Source: Vibrio splendidus
GTDB lineage: Bacteria > Pseudomonadota > Gammaproteobacteria > Enterobacterales > Vibrionaceae
Direction: 5' to 3'
Length of the DNA: 64,000 nucleotides
NCBI RefSeq assembly: GCF_001557875.1
Contig: NZ_LNRF01000001.1
Span: 682,001 to 746,000 of the forward strand
Of the stretch, positions 44,320 through 54,245 are shown piece after piece. The notes below the pieces were generated by a model. The model was not told the DNA's origin and did no database searches. It worked only from the letters and a program-made list of their open reading frames with translations. The position numbers and the translations under genes are program-made. Numbering within the stretch: the stretch's first letter is position 1; the number at the start of each line of letters is the position of its first letter.

Positions 44320-44862
44320 GTGAAACCAGTAAGTCGAGATTGGGACGAGTTCTGTTACCCATTTATCTATGAAGACAGTCCTATCTGTGATTTTGAGATT
44401 TTGTCGGATGAACTTTGTTGCCGAGTTGGGGTGGTGTTGTCTTTAGACCTAGAGCCTCAGGTTCGTGAGATCCTGCAACGCTTGCAGCCAAACATCTATC
44501 ACTTGAATGGTTCTGTGCGCGGTAAGCTCGCCATTACCGAATCTGAATTGGTCGAGCTCAAGCAAGACTATCATCGTATCCGTGATCAGCTAGAAGGTGG
44601 TTTTAAAGGCTTTGTCTTACCCGGCGGGCACCGAGTGTCTAGTGAACTCCACTTGTGTCGTTGTCAGGCTAAAAAGGTCGTGCGAGCACTGGTCAGTATT
44701 GAACATCATGAAAGCAAAAAGTCGCCAGCCCCGATTCTTTTCAAATACGCCAACTTAGTCGCAAACACATTCTATGCCTTGGCGTCTTATACCAATCACG
44801 TCAATAAGGTTAAGGAAGTGGAGTTCGTGAGTAAGAGCTATTCCATGCCAAAAAAGTCTTAA
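44320..44862 (+). CDS. degenerate PduO-type cobalamin adenosyltransferase-fold protein
   Basis: About 180 residues from GTG 44320, which has TAAGGA 7 nt upstream. The ATG at 44302 gives six more residues but lacks a ribosome binding site. The C-terminal half resembles the PduO/MMAB four-helix bundle: LPGGHRVSSELHLCRCQAKKVVRAL and ILFKYANLVANTFYALASY, quoted here in pieces. Two functional sites are not as in the family: the N-terminal ATP loop (TxxGDxGTT) is absent, and the canonical RRAER helix reads KKVVR. It is therefore probably not an active ATP:cob(I)alamin adenosyltransferase. A role beside the haem locus is unknown. Confidence 0.7.
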   Translation: MKPVSRDWDEFCYPFIYEDSPICDFEILSDELCCRVGVVLSLDLEPQVREILQRLQPNIYHLNGSVRGKLAITESELVELKQDYHRIRDQLEGGFKGFVLPGGHRVSSELHLCRCQAKKVVRALVSIEHHESKKSPAPILFKYANLVANTFYALASYTNHVNKVKEVEFVSKSYSMPKKS

Positions 44863-44934
44863 CCGAGCGTTAGATGATTTGGCATGTAGGAAGCTAAACC
44901 AAAGTGAAAGGTGGTTTAGCTTTTAAGACAGGGT

Positions 44935-45849
44935 TTAAGCAGCCGTGGAGGCGTCGTTTAAGACTTTTGCACCGCGTAGCATGGCTTCGATTAACTCACC
45001 CGCATTGAACTTCTCAAGCGCTTCATGTGCCCCCACCTGATTGGCACGGTCAACACAGATCTCACTGGATAGTGAAGTGTGCAAAATACAGTAAGCGTGA
45101 CTTAGAGCGCCGTCGTTCTGCACTTCAAATGCAAGCTCATAACCATCTAATCCCGGCATCTCGATATCACTCACGAGAAGATCAATGGCATTGCCAGCGT
45201 TGGCTTGGCGTCGCATTAGGTCAATGGCATCTAAGCCGTTGTTACAAATGCTGTAAGGGATGTTGATGCTGTCTAAGGCATCAGATAACTGTTTACGCGC
45301 AATCAAAGAGTCATCCACCAATAAGATGTTCAACGCTTTGAGGCGTTCTCTTTCTACATCGGTCAGCATCGGGATATGCGCATTCTCATAATCTGGGTAG
45401 ATCTTAGAAAGCAGCAGTTCCACGTCGAGCATTTGTACAATACGGTCTTCAAAGCGTGTAATTCCCGTTACAAAAACATTACGACCCACACTGGTGGGGG
45501 GAGATTCAATACTCTTCCAGTCACATTCAATAATTTTATCAATCGAACGAACCAAGAATGCCACAACGGTTCTTAAACAGTCGGTGACGATAAGTACACA
45601 ATCTTGGTATTCAGCGGGTGTTATCGGGCGGAAGCCAATCGCAGCGGACATATCAATGACTGGAACCGTTAGGTCGCGGATAGTCACCGTACCAATCACG
45701 TGATGATGGGAGTAGGGGATCTGAGTCATCGGCTGAAAAGGGACGATTTCTCTGACCTTAAGCGTGCCAATCGCAAAACTTTGAGTGAGGGATAACTTGA
45801 ACATCAACATTCCCTGTGACTGACTCGCTTTACTGATCGGTTTGGCCAT
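44935..45849 (-). CDS. cheV: chemotaxis coupling protein CheV
   Basis: 304 residues. The N-terminal CheW-like domain (~1-165) couples receptors to CheA (TLKVREIVPFQPMTQIPYSHHHVIG, here quoted in pieces as TLKVREIV and QIPYSHHHVIG). The C-terminal receiver (~170-300) has LLVDDSLIARKQLSDAL and the phosphorylated Asp in LLVSDIEMPGLDGYEL, plus a Lys in ALEKFN. It can dampen signalling by taking phosphate from CheA. It stands alone here; a receptor gene lies 3 kb away. Confidence 0.94.
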   Translation of the reverse strand: MAKPISKASQSQGMLMFKLSLTQSFAIGTLKVREIVPFQPMTQIPYSHHHVIGTVTIRDLTVPVIDMSAAIGFRPITPAEYQDCVLIVTDCLRTVVAFLVRSIDKIIECDWKSIESPPTSVGRNVFVTGITRFEDRIVQMLDVELLLSKIYPDYENAHIPMLTDVERERLKALNILLVDDSLIARKQLSDALDSINIPYSICNNGLDAIDLMRRQANAGNAIDLLVSDIEMPGLDGYELAFEVQNDGALSHAYCILHTSLSSEICVDRANQVGAHEALEKFNAGELIEAMLRGAKVLNDASTAA

Positions 45850-46133
45850 AAGTGGCTCCTACTTAATACGCGCTTAATTTATAAGGATTAATTTAAAGGG
45901 AAATGGAAGCCGCAGCAAGTCGCGATGCGGTTTTTAATGGCCTTTAAGGCAGTTGTTTTCGGTTATAGAGTGAAGAATAGCTGTTCTTGGGTTAAAATCA
46001 CGCTAAACGCTGGCTGTCGATGAATTTATTTCGATAAGTCGCTAGCGGCAAACAGATTTACAACAGTCAGTTCATTAGCGATGTTCTAAGCAACCGTCGT
46101 AAGTAAACTGGCAGCAACAAACTGAGAATTATC

Positions 46134-46412
46134 ATGGCAAGAACAGCAGCAGCGCTTCATATTTTGGTGAAGCATAAAGAACTAGCAGAAGACATCATGA
46201 CGCAGCTTAAAAAGGGCGCTAAATTTCAAACGCTAGCAAAGAAACATTCAACCTGTCCATCTGGTAAAAAGGGCGGCGACCTAGGCGAGTTCAAAAAAGG
46301 TCAAATGGTGCCTCAGTTTGATAAGGTGTGTTTCTCTGGCGAGACGCTTGTACCACATCTTGTAAAAACAAAATTTGGTTGGCATGTGGTTAAAGTTCTT
46401 TACAGAACTTAG
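46134..46412 (+). CDS. ppiC: parvulin-type peptidyl-prolyl cis-trans isomerase
   Basis: 92 residues, a single parvulin domain without signal peptide, as in E. coli Ppi[37 protein letters not shown] and FGWHVVKVL are the family landmarks. It speeds prolyl isomerisation in cytoplasmic proteins. A long 5' gap of about 280 bp holds no further gene. Confidence 0.95.
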   Translation: MARTAAALHILVKHKELAEDIMTQLKKGAKFQTLAKKHSTCPSGKKGGDLGEFKKGQMVPQFDKVCFSGETLVPHLVKTKFGWHVVKVLYRT

Positions 46413-46436
46413 TCATAAATATGTGTTAGATTGAAT

Positions 46437-46464
46437 AAAAGGAGCGTATATACGCTCCTTTTTT
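46437..46464 (+). terminator. intrinsic terminator after ppiC
   Basis: GGAGCGTATATACGCTCC is a perfect 18-bp palindrome flanked by AAAA and TTTTTT. Confidence 0.93.
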
Positions 46465-46695
46465 GTGACTTTTTTGTGCGTTTGAAAGCACTATGGTTGA
46501 GTGTTCATCCCAGATGGCATGCCATAATTGGCGCTACGCCCTCAACTATCCGCCGTGAGTAATTGGTAGGAGGAGGAGGGTTTTTAATGAGTAACTCATA
46601 TAATAAATGCCATTCTTGAGGAAATTTATGCAGCTTTGCCTTTTAGCCTTTGTATTTATCTAGAAAGCTGTAAACGAGTTTGGTAGGAGAACAAC

Positions 46696-48081
46696 ATGGA
46701 GAGTTCAGCTATGTTAAGCAGCCCAGCGACAGATGTCATATTGCATGCCTTTGACTGGTGCTACGCTGACGTAATGAAGAACGCCCCACTGATCCAAGAG
46801 TTGGGTTATAAATCTGTTTTAGTATCACCGGCGATGAAATCGCTGCGCGGTCCTAAAGGCTGCGACCGAGATTCTGGTACTCAATGGTGGCAACGCTATC
46901 AGCCACAAGACTATCGTGTGATTGATAATCAGTTGGGTGACACGCAAGACTTCACTGCGATGGTGAACACGTTAAAGCAACACGGGCTTCGTACCTATGT
47001 AGACGTAGTGTTTAATCACATGGCCAACGAATCGGGCATCCGTGGTGATTTAACGTATCCCAACCAGCAAGACATGACGTCTTATCAAAAAGATGCTGAC
47101 TATTACGAATCCATCCGCTTGTTTGGTGACCTTTCTAAACCATTATTTGATGAAAACGACTTCGTGGAAGCGTTTGGTATCAAGAACTGGAAAGACACAT
47201 GGGAAGTTCAGAACGGGCGTATTACTGGTGGAGCCAGTGATCCTGGCTTACCAACACTGTTAGACAACGATAATGTGGTCGCACAGCAGCGAGCGTACCT
47301 AAAAGCTCTAAAAGCGATTGGTGTGAAAGGTTTCCGTATCGATGCAGCGAAACACATGACACTGTCACACTTGCGTAAGGTGTGGACTGACGATATCTGC
47401 GAAGAAATGCACATCTTTGGCGAGATCATTACTGATGGCGGAGCGACGGAAGAAGAGTATGAGCTGTTCCTTGAACCATATCTTAAACACACTCGCTTAG
47501 GGGCGTACGATTTCCCGTTGTTCAACACCATCTTCAAAGCATTTGAAGAGCAGGGCAGCTTTAAGTCTTTGATTAACCCTTACTGTTTTGGTCAGGCTTT
47601 ATCGAACATGCGAGCCATCACGTTTGCGGTCACTCATGATATTCCAAACAACGAGGTGTTTTTGGAGCATGTGATGGATGAAGTGGATGAGCGATTGGCT
47701 CATGCTTTCATTCTTGGTCGAGACGGCGGTGTGCCCCTTGTTTACAGTGAACTGAGCACCAGCGGTATTCTGGACAAGAGCGGTCAACCTCGCTGGCTCA
47801 ATGACTGGCAAGCGCCTTACATGAAAAACATGATTCAATTCCACAATCATGTTCATGGCGAAGCGATGCGTGTTGTTGAAGCGAATGATGATTTGTTGGT
47901 GTTTGTTCGTGGCGATAAAGGCATTGTGGTGATCAACAAGTCGAAACGAAGCAAAACAGCCTCATTAAATTGGACTGGTTCAGTGACCGATTTATTGTCT
48001 GGAAAAGTGTTCGACTGTGTTGGTAAGGAGTTAACCATTAAGGTTGAGCCTAACCAGTGCATGATGCTAACGACCAATTAG
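46696..48081 (+). CDS. cytoplasmic alpha-amylase (GH13)
   Basis: 461 residues with no signal peptide. The four GH13 regions are present: DVVFNH (I), GFRIDAAKH with the nucleophile Asp (II), IFGEII with the acid/base Glu (III) and FAVTHDIPNN (IV, transition-state Asp). An SPAMKSLRGPKGCDRDSG loop follows strand 2. The C-terminus has a short beta domain (VVINKSKRSKTASLNW). It hydrolyses alpha-1,4-glucans, and absence of export points to use on internal glycogen or imported maltodextrin. GGAGA sits before the ATG. The gene is monocistronic with a terminator. Confidence 0.92.
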   Translation: MESSAMLSSPATDVILHAFDWCYADVMKNAPLIQELGYKSVLVSPAMKSLRGPKGCDRDSGTQWWQRYQPQDYRVIDNQLGDTQDFTAMVNTLKQHGLRTYVDVVFNHMANESGIRGDLTYPNQQDMTSYQKDADYYESIRLFGDLSKPLFDENDFVEAFGIKNWKDTWEVQNGRITGGASDPGLPTLLDNDNVVAQQRAYLKALKAIGVKGFRIDAAKHMTLSHLRKVWTDDICEEMHIFGEIITDGGATEEEYELFLEPYLKHTRLGAYDFPLFNTIFKAFEEQGSFKSLINPYCFGQALSNMRAITFAVTHDIPNNEVFLEHVMDEVDERLAHAFILGRDGGVPLVYSELSTSGILDKSGQPRWLNDWQAPYMKNMIQFHNHVHGEAMRVVEANDDLLVFVRGDKGIVVINKSKRSKTASLNWTGSVTDLLSGKVFDCVGKELTIKVEPNQCMMLTTN

Positions 48082-48130
48082 GTCGAGTTACGAGTTGTCC
48101 TTAATCGGTTAGAAATACAATCTTGAAAAG

Positions 48131-48167
48131 AAAGCCCCGCTACTGGTAATCAGTAAGCGGGGCTTTT
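48131..48167 (+). terminator. strong terminator after the amylase gene
   Basis: AAAGCCCCGC-TACTG (48131-48145) pairs with CAGTA-A-GCGGGGCTTT, with one bulged base, followed by a short T-run. It is nearly symmetric and may serve the convergent chemoreceptor gene as well. Confidence 0.88.
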
Positions 48168-48222
48168 AATATGAAGCTGTTTATTCTTTACTAAACAGAG
48201 TGTTAGTTAAACGGTAAGGCGG

Positions 48223-50094
48223 TTAAACCGTAAACTTGTTCAGTAGCTCGTCTTGTTGGCGAACATTGTCCGTTTGTACCTGCATTGCTGTGTTCGCTTC
48301 TTGAGCCGCGTTTGATACTTGTGTTGAAAGGTCTTTGATCTTAACAGTGTTGTTATTGATCTCTTCCGCTACCAAGCTCTGCTCTTCTGCTGCCGAAGCA
48401 ATCTGAATGTTCATATCAGAGATGCGCTGAATCGCGTCACGGATACGGTCAAGTGAAGAGTTCGCTTGCTGAGCACGTTCAACAGCGTCAGTAGCAGTGT
48501 CTTTACTTTGGTTCATCGCGTTCGATACTGAGCTTGCCCCCGCTTGGAGCTGCTCAATCATGTTGCGGATTTCAGTGGTTGACTCTTGAGTACGTTGCGC
48601 CAGAGTTCGAACTTCGTCGGCAACGACTGCGAAACCACGACCAGATTCACCAGCACGCGCCGCTTCAATCGCTGCGTTCAATGCGAGTAGGTTAGTCTGG
48701 TCTGCAATATCGTTGATTACTTTAAGAATCGTTTCGATGTTTGCGGTTGCTGATTCAAGTACTTGTACTTCAGCAACGGCTTGGTCGATGCGCTCAGATA
48801 GGTTATCAATCGCTTGAGTAGTATCACTAACTACAGAAGTGCCGTCTAGTGTTGCTTCGTCTGCTTCACGAGCAGCAGCTGCCGCACCTTGAGCGTTGTT
48901 TGCGACTTCTGTTGCGGTAACCGCCATCTCGTTCATTGCTGTTGCTAACTGTTCAAGCTCTTGCAGCTGGGTATTCATTGCGTTCGCTGATTCGCCTGCA
49001 CCTTTCACTGTGATTTCAGTGCCACGTTTAATCTCAACACCAATCGCTTTCGATTGAATGATCTGATTTTGCAGGTTTTCGGTAAAGGTGTTGAAGCCTT
49101 TCGCTAGGTCAGAAAACTCTTGGTCGGTATTGGTATCTAGACGCTTAGTTAAGTCACCTTGTCCGCTTGCTACGTCTTGAATTGCTTGGTTAAGCGCATC
49201 CAGTGGACGCATTAATACACGAATCAGAACAGTCAGTGCGATGATGCTAAGAATCACCGCAATCAATGAATAGATCATCGAGCTGTTCTTCAATTCTTCA
49301 ACGGTTTGAAAAGCGATCTCTTCATCAAGGATGGCACCAATGTACCAATCTTCACTTGGGATGTGGGTGAAGTTAACTAAGAACATTTTGCCGTCGACTT
49401 CAATTTCTTGAGAGCCTTCACGAATAGTCGCTTGAGGCATGTAGCTTGAAAGCGTTTCACCGTTGTTCTTAGCATTTGGGTGAGCAATCGTGGTGCCGTC
49501 GGCTGTTACTAGGAATAGGTAACCCGCATCAAACAAGTTCACTTGGTTTACCAAGGTAGCGAGGTTCGTCAATTCTAGGTCGTAGAACATACCCGCAGTG
49601 AAACGACCGTTGTCTTTAACGGGTGTACCCACTGAGATGATGACTTTTTTGCTTGATGCATCCACATAAGGAGCGGTCACAACTAAACTGTTTTTGGATT
49701 TAGCATCAATGTACCAAGGACGGATTCGTGGGTCGTAATCTGGCCCTGCATCCCAACCGTCATCATTTTCAATAACGAAACCGTTGGCTTCATAACCAAA
49801 ACCAACCGCTAGGAAGCTGTTTTTAAGCTTTGGTTTTTCTAATATTTCTTTTACGTAAGCGCGATCTTCAGGGTTGATCTCGATGACTTCAGTCGTCGAT
49901 TGAGCCAGCGCCTTCTTGGCGTTCATCTCTGATTCGACGGTATTTTTAACGCCAGAGACCATTTCTTTCAGGCTCGCATTGACGTGGTTTTCTACAGCAC
50001 TTCTTACGGTGTAAAGTTGTTGTATTGAAAGCAATGATACTGTCACTAGCAGCAAGGCTGATGATGCAGCAACCACCTTATGGCTAAATTTCAT
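48223..50094 (-). CDS. methyl-accepting chemotaxis protein with dCache sensor
   Basis: 623 residues. An N-terminal membrane helix is followed by a periplasmic dCache_1 sensor (~35-270; [20 protein letters not shown] and [16 protein letters not shown] are the usual strands), a second membrane helix (~275-295), a HAMP domain (~295-350) and the cytoplasmic MCP signalling domain, whose tip carries the conserved [19 protein letters not shown] and [18 protein letters not shown]. The DPRxRPWY sequence is typical of dCache domains that bind small organic ligands such as amino acids or amines. No CheR-binding pentapeptide at the C-terminus (ends LLNKFTV). Confidence 0.95.
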   Translation of the reverse strand: MKFSHKVVAASSALLLVTVSLLSIQQLYTVRSAVENHVNASLKEMVSGVKNTVESEMNAKKALAQSTTEVIEINPEDRAYVKEILEKPKLKNSFLAVGFGYEANGFVIENDDGWDAGPDYDPRIRPWYIDAKSKNSLVVTAPYVDASSKKVIISVGTPVKDNGRFTAGMFYDLELTNLATLVNQVNLFDAGYLFLVTADGTTIAHPNAKNNGETLSSYMPQATIREGSQEIEVDGKMFLVNFTHIPSEDWYIGAILDEEIAFQTVEELKNSSMIYSLIAVILSIIALTVLIRVLMRPLDALNQAIQDVASGQGDLTKRLDTNTDQEFSDLAKGFNTFTENLQNQIIQSKAIGVEIKRGTEITVKGAGESANAMNTQLQELEQLATAMNEMAVTATEVANNAQGAAAAAREADEATLDGTSVVSDTTQAIDNLSERIDQAVAEVQVLESATANIETILKVINDIADQTNLLALNAAIEAARAGESGRGFAVVADEVRTLAQRTQESTTEIRNMIEQLQAGASSVSNAMNQSKDTATDAVERAQQANSSLDRIRDAIQRISDMNIQIASAAEEQSLVAEEINNNTVKIKDLSTQVSNAAQEANTAMQVQTDNVRQQDELLNKFTV

Positions 50095-50527
50095 TGAGTT
50101 TTCCCCTTCTCACAGGCTTTGCGAAGACTAAAGTTAATCGTGTTTTTGTAATTATATATATCGACTAGATTGAAAATTACTTGAATGTAAATTCACAAAA
50201 TAGACTACAAAAATACAACAACCTAAACAATACAAAATTCACTAAATTACATATTTGTTACTTTTAGTATTTGGTTCAATGAGTTGGGGAATGGGGCTGG
50301 ACGGAGTTTAAGGGGGAATTAAGAATGTATTAATTTGTTGGTTATGTGTTCAGTTTTCTATTAACAAGAGGTGGGGTGAATAAACGATATGAAATCAAAT
50401 GATATGCCAGTTTTATATATTTCAGGGCTTTGAAATTGATGTGTGAATATATTCCGTACAAAAAAGCCCCACAAAAGTGAGGCTTTATAAACTGAATCTT
50501 TACTGAATTATATAAGTACTATCTAAT
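50095..50527. other. 433-bp gap between two minus-strand genes
   Basis: No supported gene. The right end holds the terminator of the yjiH-like gene. The left part, upstream of the chemoreceptor start, is AT-rich and should carry its promoter, which I could not pin down. Confidence 0.5.
50460..50487 (-). terminator. terminator of the yjiH-like gene
   Basis: AAAGCCCCAC / GTGAGGCTTT with one mismatch and an AAAA loop. On the minus strand it is followed by a T-run of six. Confidence 0.85.
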
Positions 50528-51898
50528 TTAGAATATTAGATGCGCTACACCAGCGATAACTGGAAGCGTAATTAGAGTACGCAGAATAAAGATAATAAAC
50601 AGTTCTAAGATGTTCACTGGAATCTTACTGCCTAGAAGTAGAGCGCCCACTTCAGACATGTAGATCAATTGAGTGACTGACATTGCAGCAATAACAAAGC
50701 GAGTCATCTCGTTGTCGATAGAAGCTGCAAGGATTGCTGGGATGAACATATCCGCAAAACCAACAACAATTGTCTCAGATGCTGCAACCGCTTCAGGTAC
50801 ACCAAGTAGCTCAAGGAATGGAATGAAAGGCTGGCCTAGGAATGAGAACACAGAGGTGTATTCTGCAATAACCAGTGCCATTGTACCCAAACCCATAACC
50901 ACAGGCAGAACACCAAATACCATATCAACTGCGTTACGAACGCCTTCGCCAAATACAGATTTAGCTGACTTAACTTGTGATGCTTTATTTACCGCTAGCT
51001 CAAGACCCCAAGAGAATGTCGAGTGACCTGCCGGGATTGCATCAGCGTCTTTGTGTGGCTTGCTGCCATCAATGAAGGTATCTTTCTTCATGCTTAGTGG
51101 TGGAAGGCGAGGAATGATTACCGCGGCCACAATACCCGCTAAACAGATTGCTGCGTAGAAAGGTAGGAATAGGTGCTCTAGCTCTACTTGAGCAATAACC
51201 ACAAGGCTGAATGTGATAGATACTGCAGAGAACGTCGTACCAACAACCGCAGCTTCACGCTGAGTGTAGAATTTCTTCTCGTATTGTTTGCTTGTCAGCA
51301 GGATACCGACACTGCCGTCACCTAACCAAGAAGCCATACAGTCGATAGCACTACGACCAGGTAGATTGAAGATTGGACGCATTACTTTGCTTAGCAGGGT
51401 ACCGAATAGTTCTAACAAACCGAAGTTAAGCAGCAGTGGCAGTAGTAAGCCAGCAAAAATAAACACTGAAAATAGAGTCGGAAGCAGACCTTCTAGAACT
51501 AAACCACCGGTGTTTTCTTCCCAGATAAACTCAGGGCCGACTTGGAAGAAAGCCATGAATGCAGCAGCACCACCAATTAAACGAACCAGCAGCCACAATG
51601 GAGATGGGTTGAAAAGGCCGTTTAGAAATGAATTCGATGTAATGAATGCAGGCTTGAAAATGGTACTTAAAATGGAAGCTACAGACATGAAGGCAACGAT
51701 TGCCGTAATAATAGCAACTAGAGACTCACCGAAAACCGCTTGAATTGATTTGGCTAGAATAGCGACAGGGATCGTTAGATCACCTTGGTAGCTGATTGGA
51801 GCCATGAAAAGGAACAAACCAATCAGAGATGGGATTAAGAAAACCCAGAAACTGCCTTTAGATTTCTCTGGTTGAGCAGTATTCGTGTTGTTAGACAT
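50528..51898 (-). CDS. yjiH: YjiH-family membrane protein (nucleoside-recognition gate domains)
   Basis: 456 residues and about ten hydrophobic helices. Two Gate-type halves are visible (LLLNFGLLELFGTLLSKVMRP, GRSAIDCMASWLGDGSVGILL; VVMGLGTMALVIAEYTSVFSF). The family is related to nucleoside transporters and spore-maturation proteins, but the substrate of YjiH is not known. A short N-terminal polar tail precedes helix one. It is monocistronic with its own terminator. Confidence 0.85.
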   Translation of the reverse strand: MSNNTNTAQPEKSKGSFWVFLIPSLIGLFLFMAPISYQGDLTIPVAILAKSIQAVFGESLVAIITAIVAFMSVASILSTIFKPAFITSNSFLNGLFNPSPLWLLVRLIGGAAAFMAFFQVGPEFIWEENTGGLVLEGLLPTLFSVFIFAGLLLPLLLNFGLLELFGTLLSKVMRPIFNLPGRSAIDCMASWLGDGSVGILLTSKQYEKKFYTQREAAVVGTTFSAVSITFSLVVIAQVELEHLFLPFYAAICLAGIVAAVIIPRLPPLSMKKDTFIDGSKPHKDADAIPAGHSTFSWGLELAVNKASQVKSAKSVFGEGVRNAVDMVFGVLPVVMGLGTMALVIAEYTSVFSFLGQPFIPFLELLGVPEAVAASETIVVGFADMFIPAILAASIDNEMTRFVIAAMSVTQLIYMSEVGALLLGSKIPVNILELFIIFILRTLITLPVIAGVAHLIF

Positions 51899-52127
51899 GT
51901 TAATTGTTCTCGTATTTCTACATGTAAAAAAGCCACATCCTTGGCGTTTTTATTCTCTAAACATCCGTATTTTCTCACTGGCTGCAAGATTACCCAGTAT
52001 TGATAGCGCTTGCAATACTATTCATCAAATATCGCTAACTATTCACACTGGTTGTTCTGCAACTCATTAAGAGTTTAGAATAAAGTGTTGCGGATGTTAC
52101 GTAGTTTGAGGATATATTGCCAGGTAT

Positions 52128-52811
52128 TTATAAATTGATTGTAGTTTCAGTTCGATAGGTCAGGTAGACCCAGTAGCTAAATGCAATAATGAAGGCGAAA
52201 GAGGCAGGGAAAGCCAACGCTAAAATTTCAAAGCGCTGAAACAGGCATGCGCCGCTTAAACCACCAAACAGAAAGCCAACCACAATGAACATCAGCAGCT
52301 TGGCTTTTCGGCGGTCAAAGGGCATTCCCTTTAAGCGTGCGCCAATCATGATCCCAAGATCGGTAATGATCCCGCTCATGTGTGTTGTTCGAATGATTGC
52401 ACCGCTGTAAGTGGTGATCATCGCATTCTGCAAACCACACGCGGCTGAAGCGAAATACTGGCCTGAAGTGTAGCCTTGTAACAGTGCCCACAGCGCCAAG
52501 AACAGTAATCCACCCTCTATACATAAAGCAACACCGTAACGGCGGCCTAGCTTCAGGGCTTGGTTTTCAATAAAGAACCCACTGAAAGCTGCACCTAACA
52601 TAAAGCTCATGATTACCAGCAGGAGATGAATAGAAGCCGAAGTTGGTGTGAGCAGACTACTGCCTAGTAAAGACATAGTGCCCGATATGTGGGAGATTGC
52701 TTGGTGTTGGAAACCGAGTAAGCCGATTGCATTAACACTGCCAGCAAGGCCTGCTAACAGTAAGGCGCCGTATTCAACCCAGCGAGGTAGCTTAGAAATC
52801 ATGTTGTTCAC
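52128..52811 (-). CDS. yoaK: YoaK-family membrane protein (DUF1275)
   Basis: 227 residues, six hydrophobic helices. LAGLAGSVNAIGLLGFQHQAISHISGTMS, here partly quoted as VNAIGLLGFQHQAISHISG, AACGLQNAMITTYSGAIIRTTHMSGIITDLG (quoted as CGLQNAMITTYSG and RTTHMSGIITDLG) are the DUF1275 signatures. Function in the membrane is not known. Confidence 0.9.
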   Translation of the reverse strand: MNNMISKLPRWVEYGALLLAGLAGSVNAIGLLGFQHQAISHISGTMSLLGSSLLTPTSASIHLLLVIMSFMLGAAFSGFFIENQALKLGRRYGVALCIEGGLLFLALWALLQGYTSGQYFASAACGLQNAMITTYSGAIIRTTHMSGIITDLGIMIGARLKGMPFDRRKAKLLMFIVVGFLFGGLSGACLFQRFEILALAFPASFAFIIAFSYWVYLTYRTETTINL

Positions 52812-52952
52812 CCTGGGTTAAAAAGAGGAGCAGATTATAACGCTAGCGAAAAGATACGCTAGCGTTGTGGGGCATTGATATTTGATCTTAGGCAACAGTA
52901 TTGCAGTTTGTTTTAATGCTGTTGCTTTATAAAGATAAAGGTCAGTAACAAG

Positions 52953-53372
52953 CTAGTTGTAGTGACTCATTTGATGGTCGAATTTGACCCAACCATGTTT
53001 CCGTTCTTCGTAGACTGAAAAGCTTGGTAGCGGAAAGTCTTGCTCTTTAAATAATCCGAGCGGGACAATATAAAAATCGGCAGCAGCAACAGATTGTAAG
53101 AGCATGGTGGTGCCACATTTAGGGCAAAACTGATAGGTGACTTCATTACCCGTGTCGCTGATGCGTGAGAAAGAGGTCACTTCTCCGCTTAGGGTGACTT
53201 GCTCTATTGGGAATCTAGCCTGAACACCGAATACACTTCCGGTGCGTTTCTGACACTCATAGCAATGGCATACAGAGGTTCGTTGAGGTTCACCTCTGCA
53301 TACTAGGTTGACTGATCCACAGCGGCATTCGCAACTTCTGATATTTCTATCTTTAATATGACTGATATCCAT
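52953..53372 (-). CDS. GFA-family zinc protein
   Basis: About 139 residues from ATG 53372, which has GGAG 5 nt upstream; the longer frame to 53435 has no ribosome binding site. Zinc-binding cysteines occur in the GFA order: CECRCGSV, CHCYECQKRTGS and FCPKCGTTM. The family is named for glutathione-dependent formaldehyde-activating enzyme, but most members, including this one, are of unknown substrate. The C-terminus (YEERKHGWVKFD) also matches the family. Confidence 0.87.
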   Translation of the reverse strand: MDISHIKDRNIRSCECRCGSVNLVCRGEPQRTSVCHCYECQKRTGSVFGVQARFPIEQVTLSGEVTSFSRISDTGNEVTYQFCPKCGTTMLLQSVAAADFYIVPLGLFKEQDFPLPSFSVYEERKHGWVKFDHQMSHYN

Positions 53373-53467
53373 CCATGCTCCACTTCTGGTTAACCCTGTA
53401 TTGATAATTATACTAAAGCCCTTTATGGTCTGCACAACTGGATGAAAACAAAAGAATATAATTGCTC

Positions 53468-54121
53468 ATGAAAAAGAAAATCTTACCTATTCCTCTGATT
53501 TTACTGATTCCTATTATCATGTTAGTTGTAGTCATACTGGCGGGGATTTATCGCTTTAGCTTAAGTGACGAAGAGATCTTGGCGAAGTTCCCTTCTTCTC
53601 AATTGAGTTATGAACCAGTCGTAGAAACCGTTTTTGATTTGAAGACGACTAACCCATGGACAATTAAAGTACCTGAGACCAACGCGTACGCTTTTATCAA
53701 TGAAGTCGATGAGCCTAGAGCTATCGCGTTTGGACGCTATGACTCAGGTGTTGAGCGCGGTGTGGTAACGGTAGATACCAATAACCTTTCAGCTGTCACG
53801 CTGGGTAAGGCGAGTTTCTTTGTCGCGCCGATGTGGATATCTAACCAAGGCAGCGGTGTGTTTTATTATCTTGGCCTGTTTAAACATGACCAGCAACGAA
53901 GCCGCGTGGTGTTAGTCGACCAACTTTTACTGGGTGATCGTATACAGATTCAAACATTGGAGGTCGCTCAGCAGCCAGATTCGCGATCACAGAATAAACT
54001 CACTGGGGAAGGTTTTATCGGCTTTACTCAGCATTCTTCGGAACAATCATTTGCAGAATCCCCTTCTGAAAAGGTGTTAATGAGCTTTTCTTTTGATACG
54101 CAATCAATTGGTAAGCAATAA
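53468..54121 (+). CDS. hypothetical membrane-anchored protein
   Basis: 217 residues from ATG 53468. A single N-terminal hydrophobic helix (ILPIPLILLIPIIMLVVVIL) anchors a soluble part of about 180 residues, probably periplasmic. The soluble part alternates hydrophobic strands (VPETNAYAFINEVDEPRAIAF, TLGKASFFVAPMWISNQ, shown in part) and ends with a polar Ser/Gln-rich tail. No known domain recognised. It starts 95 bp from the divergent GFA gene. Confidence 0.7.
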   Translation: MKKKILPIPLILLIPIIMLVVVILAGIYRFSLSDEEILAKFPSSQLSYEPVVETVFDLKTTNPWTIKVPETNAYAFINEVDEPRAIAFGRYDSGVERGVVTVDTNNLSAVTLGKASFFVAPMWISNQGSGVFYYLGLFKHDQQRSRVVLVDQLLLGDRIQIQTLEVAQQPDSRSQNKLTGEGFIGFTQHSSEQSFAESPSEKVLMSFSFDTQSIGKQ

Positions 54122-54152
54122 CGTTTTTGTTAGTGTAAGGATCTGTTGTTTA

Positions 54153-54168
54153 TGTGAGCCAAATTACA
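54153..54168. promoter_or_regulatory. CRP-like site upstream of the CBM48 gene
   Basis: TGTGA GCCAAA TTACA matches the CRP consensus at 9 of 10 core positions and lies 78 bp upstream of the CBM48 start codon, a usual activator position. Confidence 0.5.
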
Positions 54169-54245
54169 TATTATCTTAGGTAGATGAATGAAATTTAGAC
54201 ACACTTTGCTTTGTGTCTGCTTACTTTTACAAATGGAGCTTGCGA

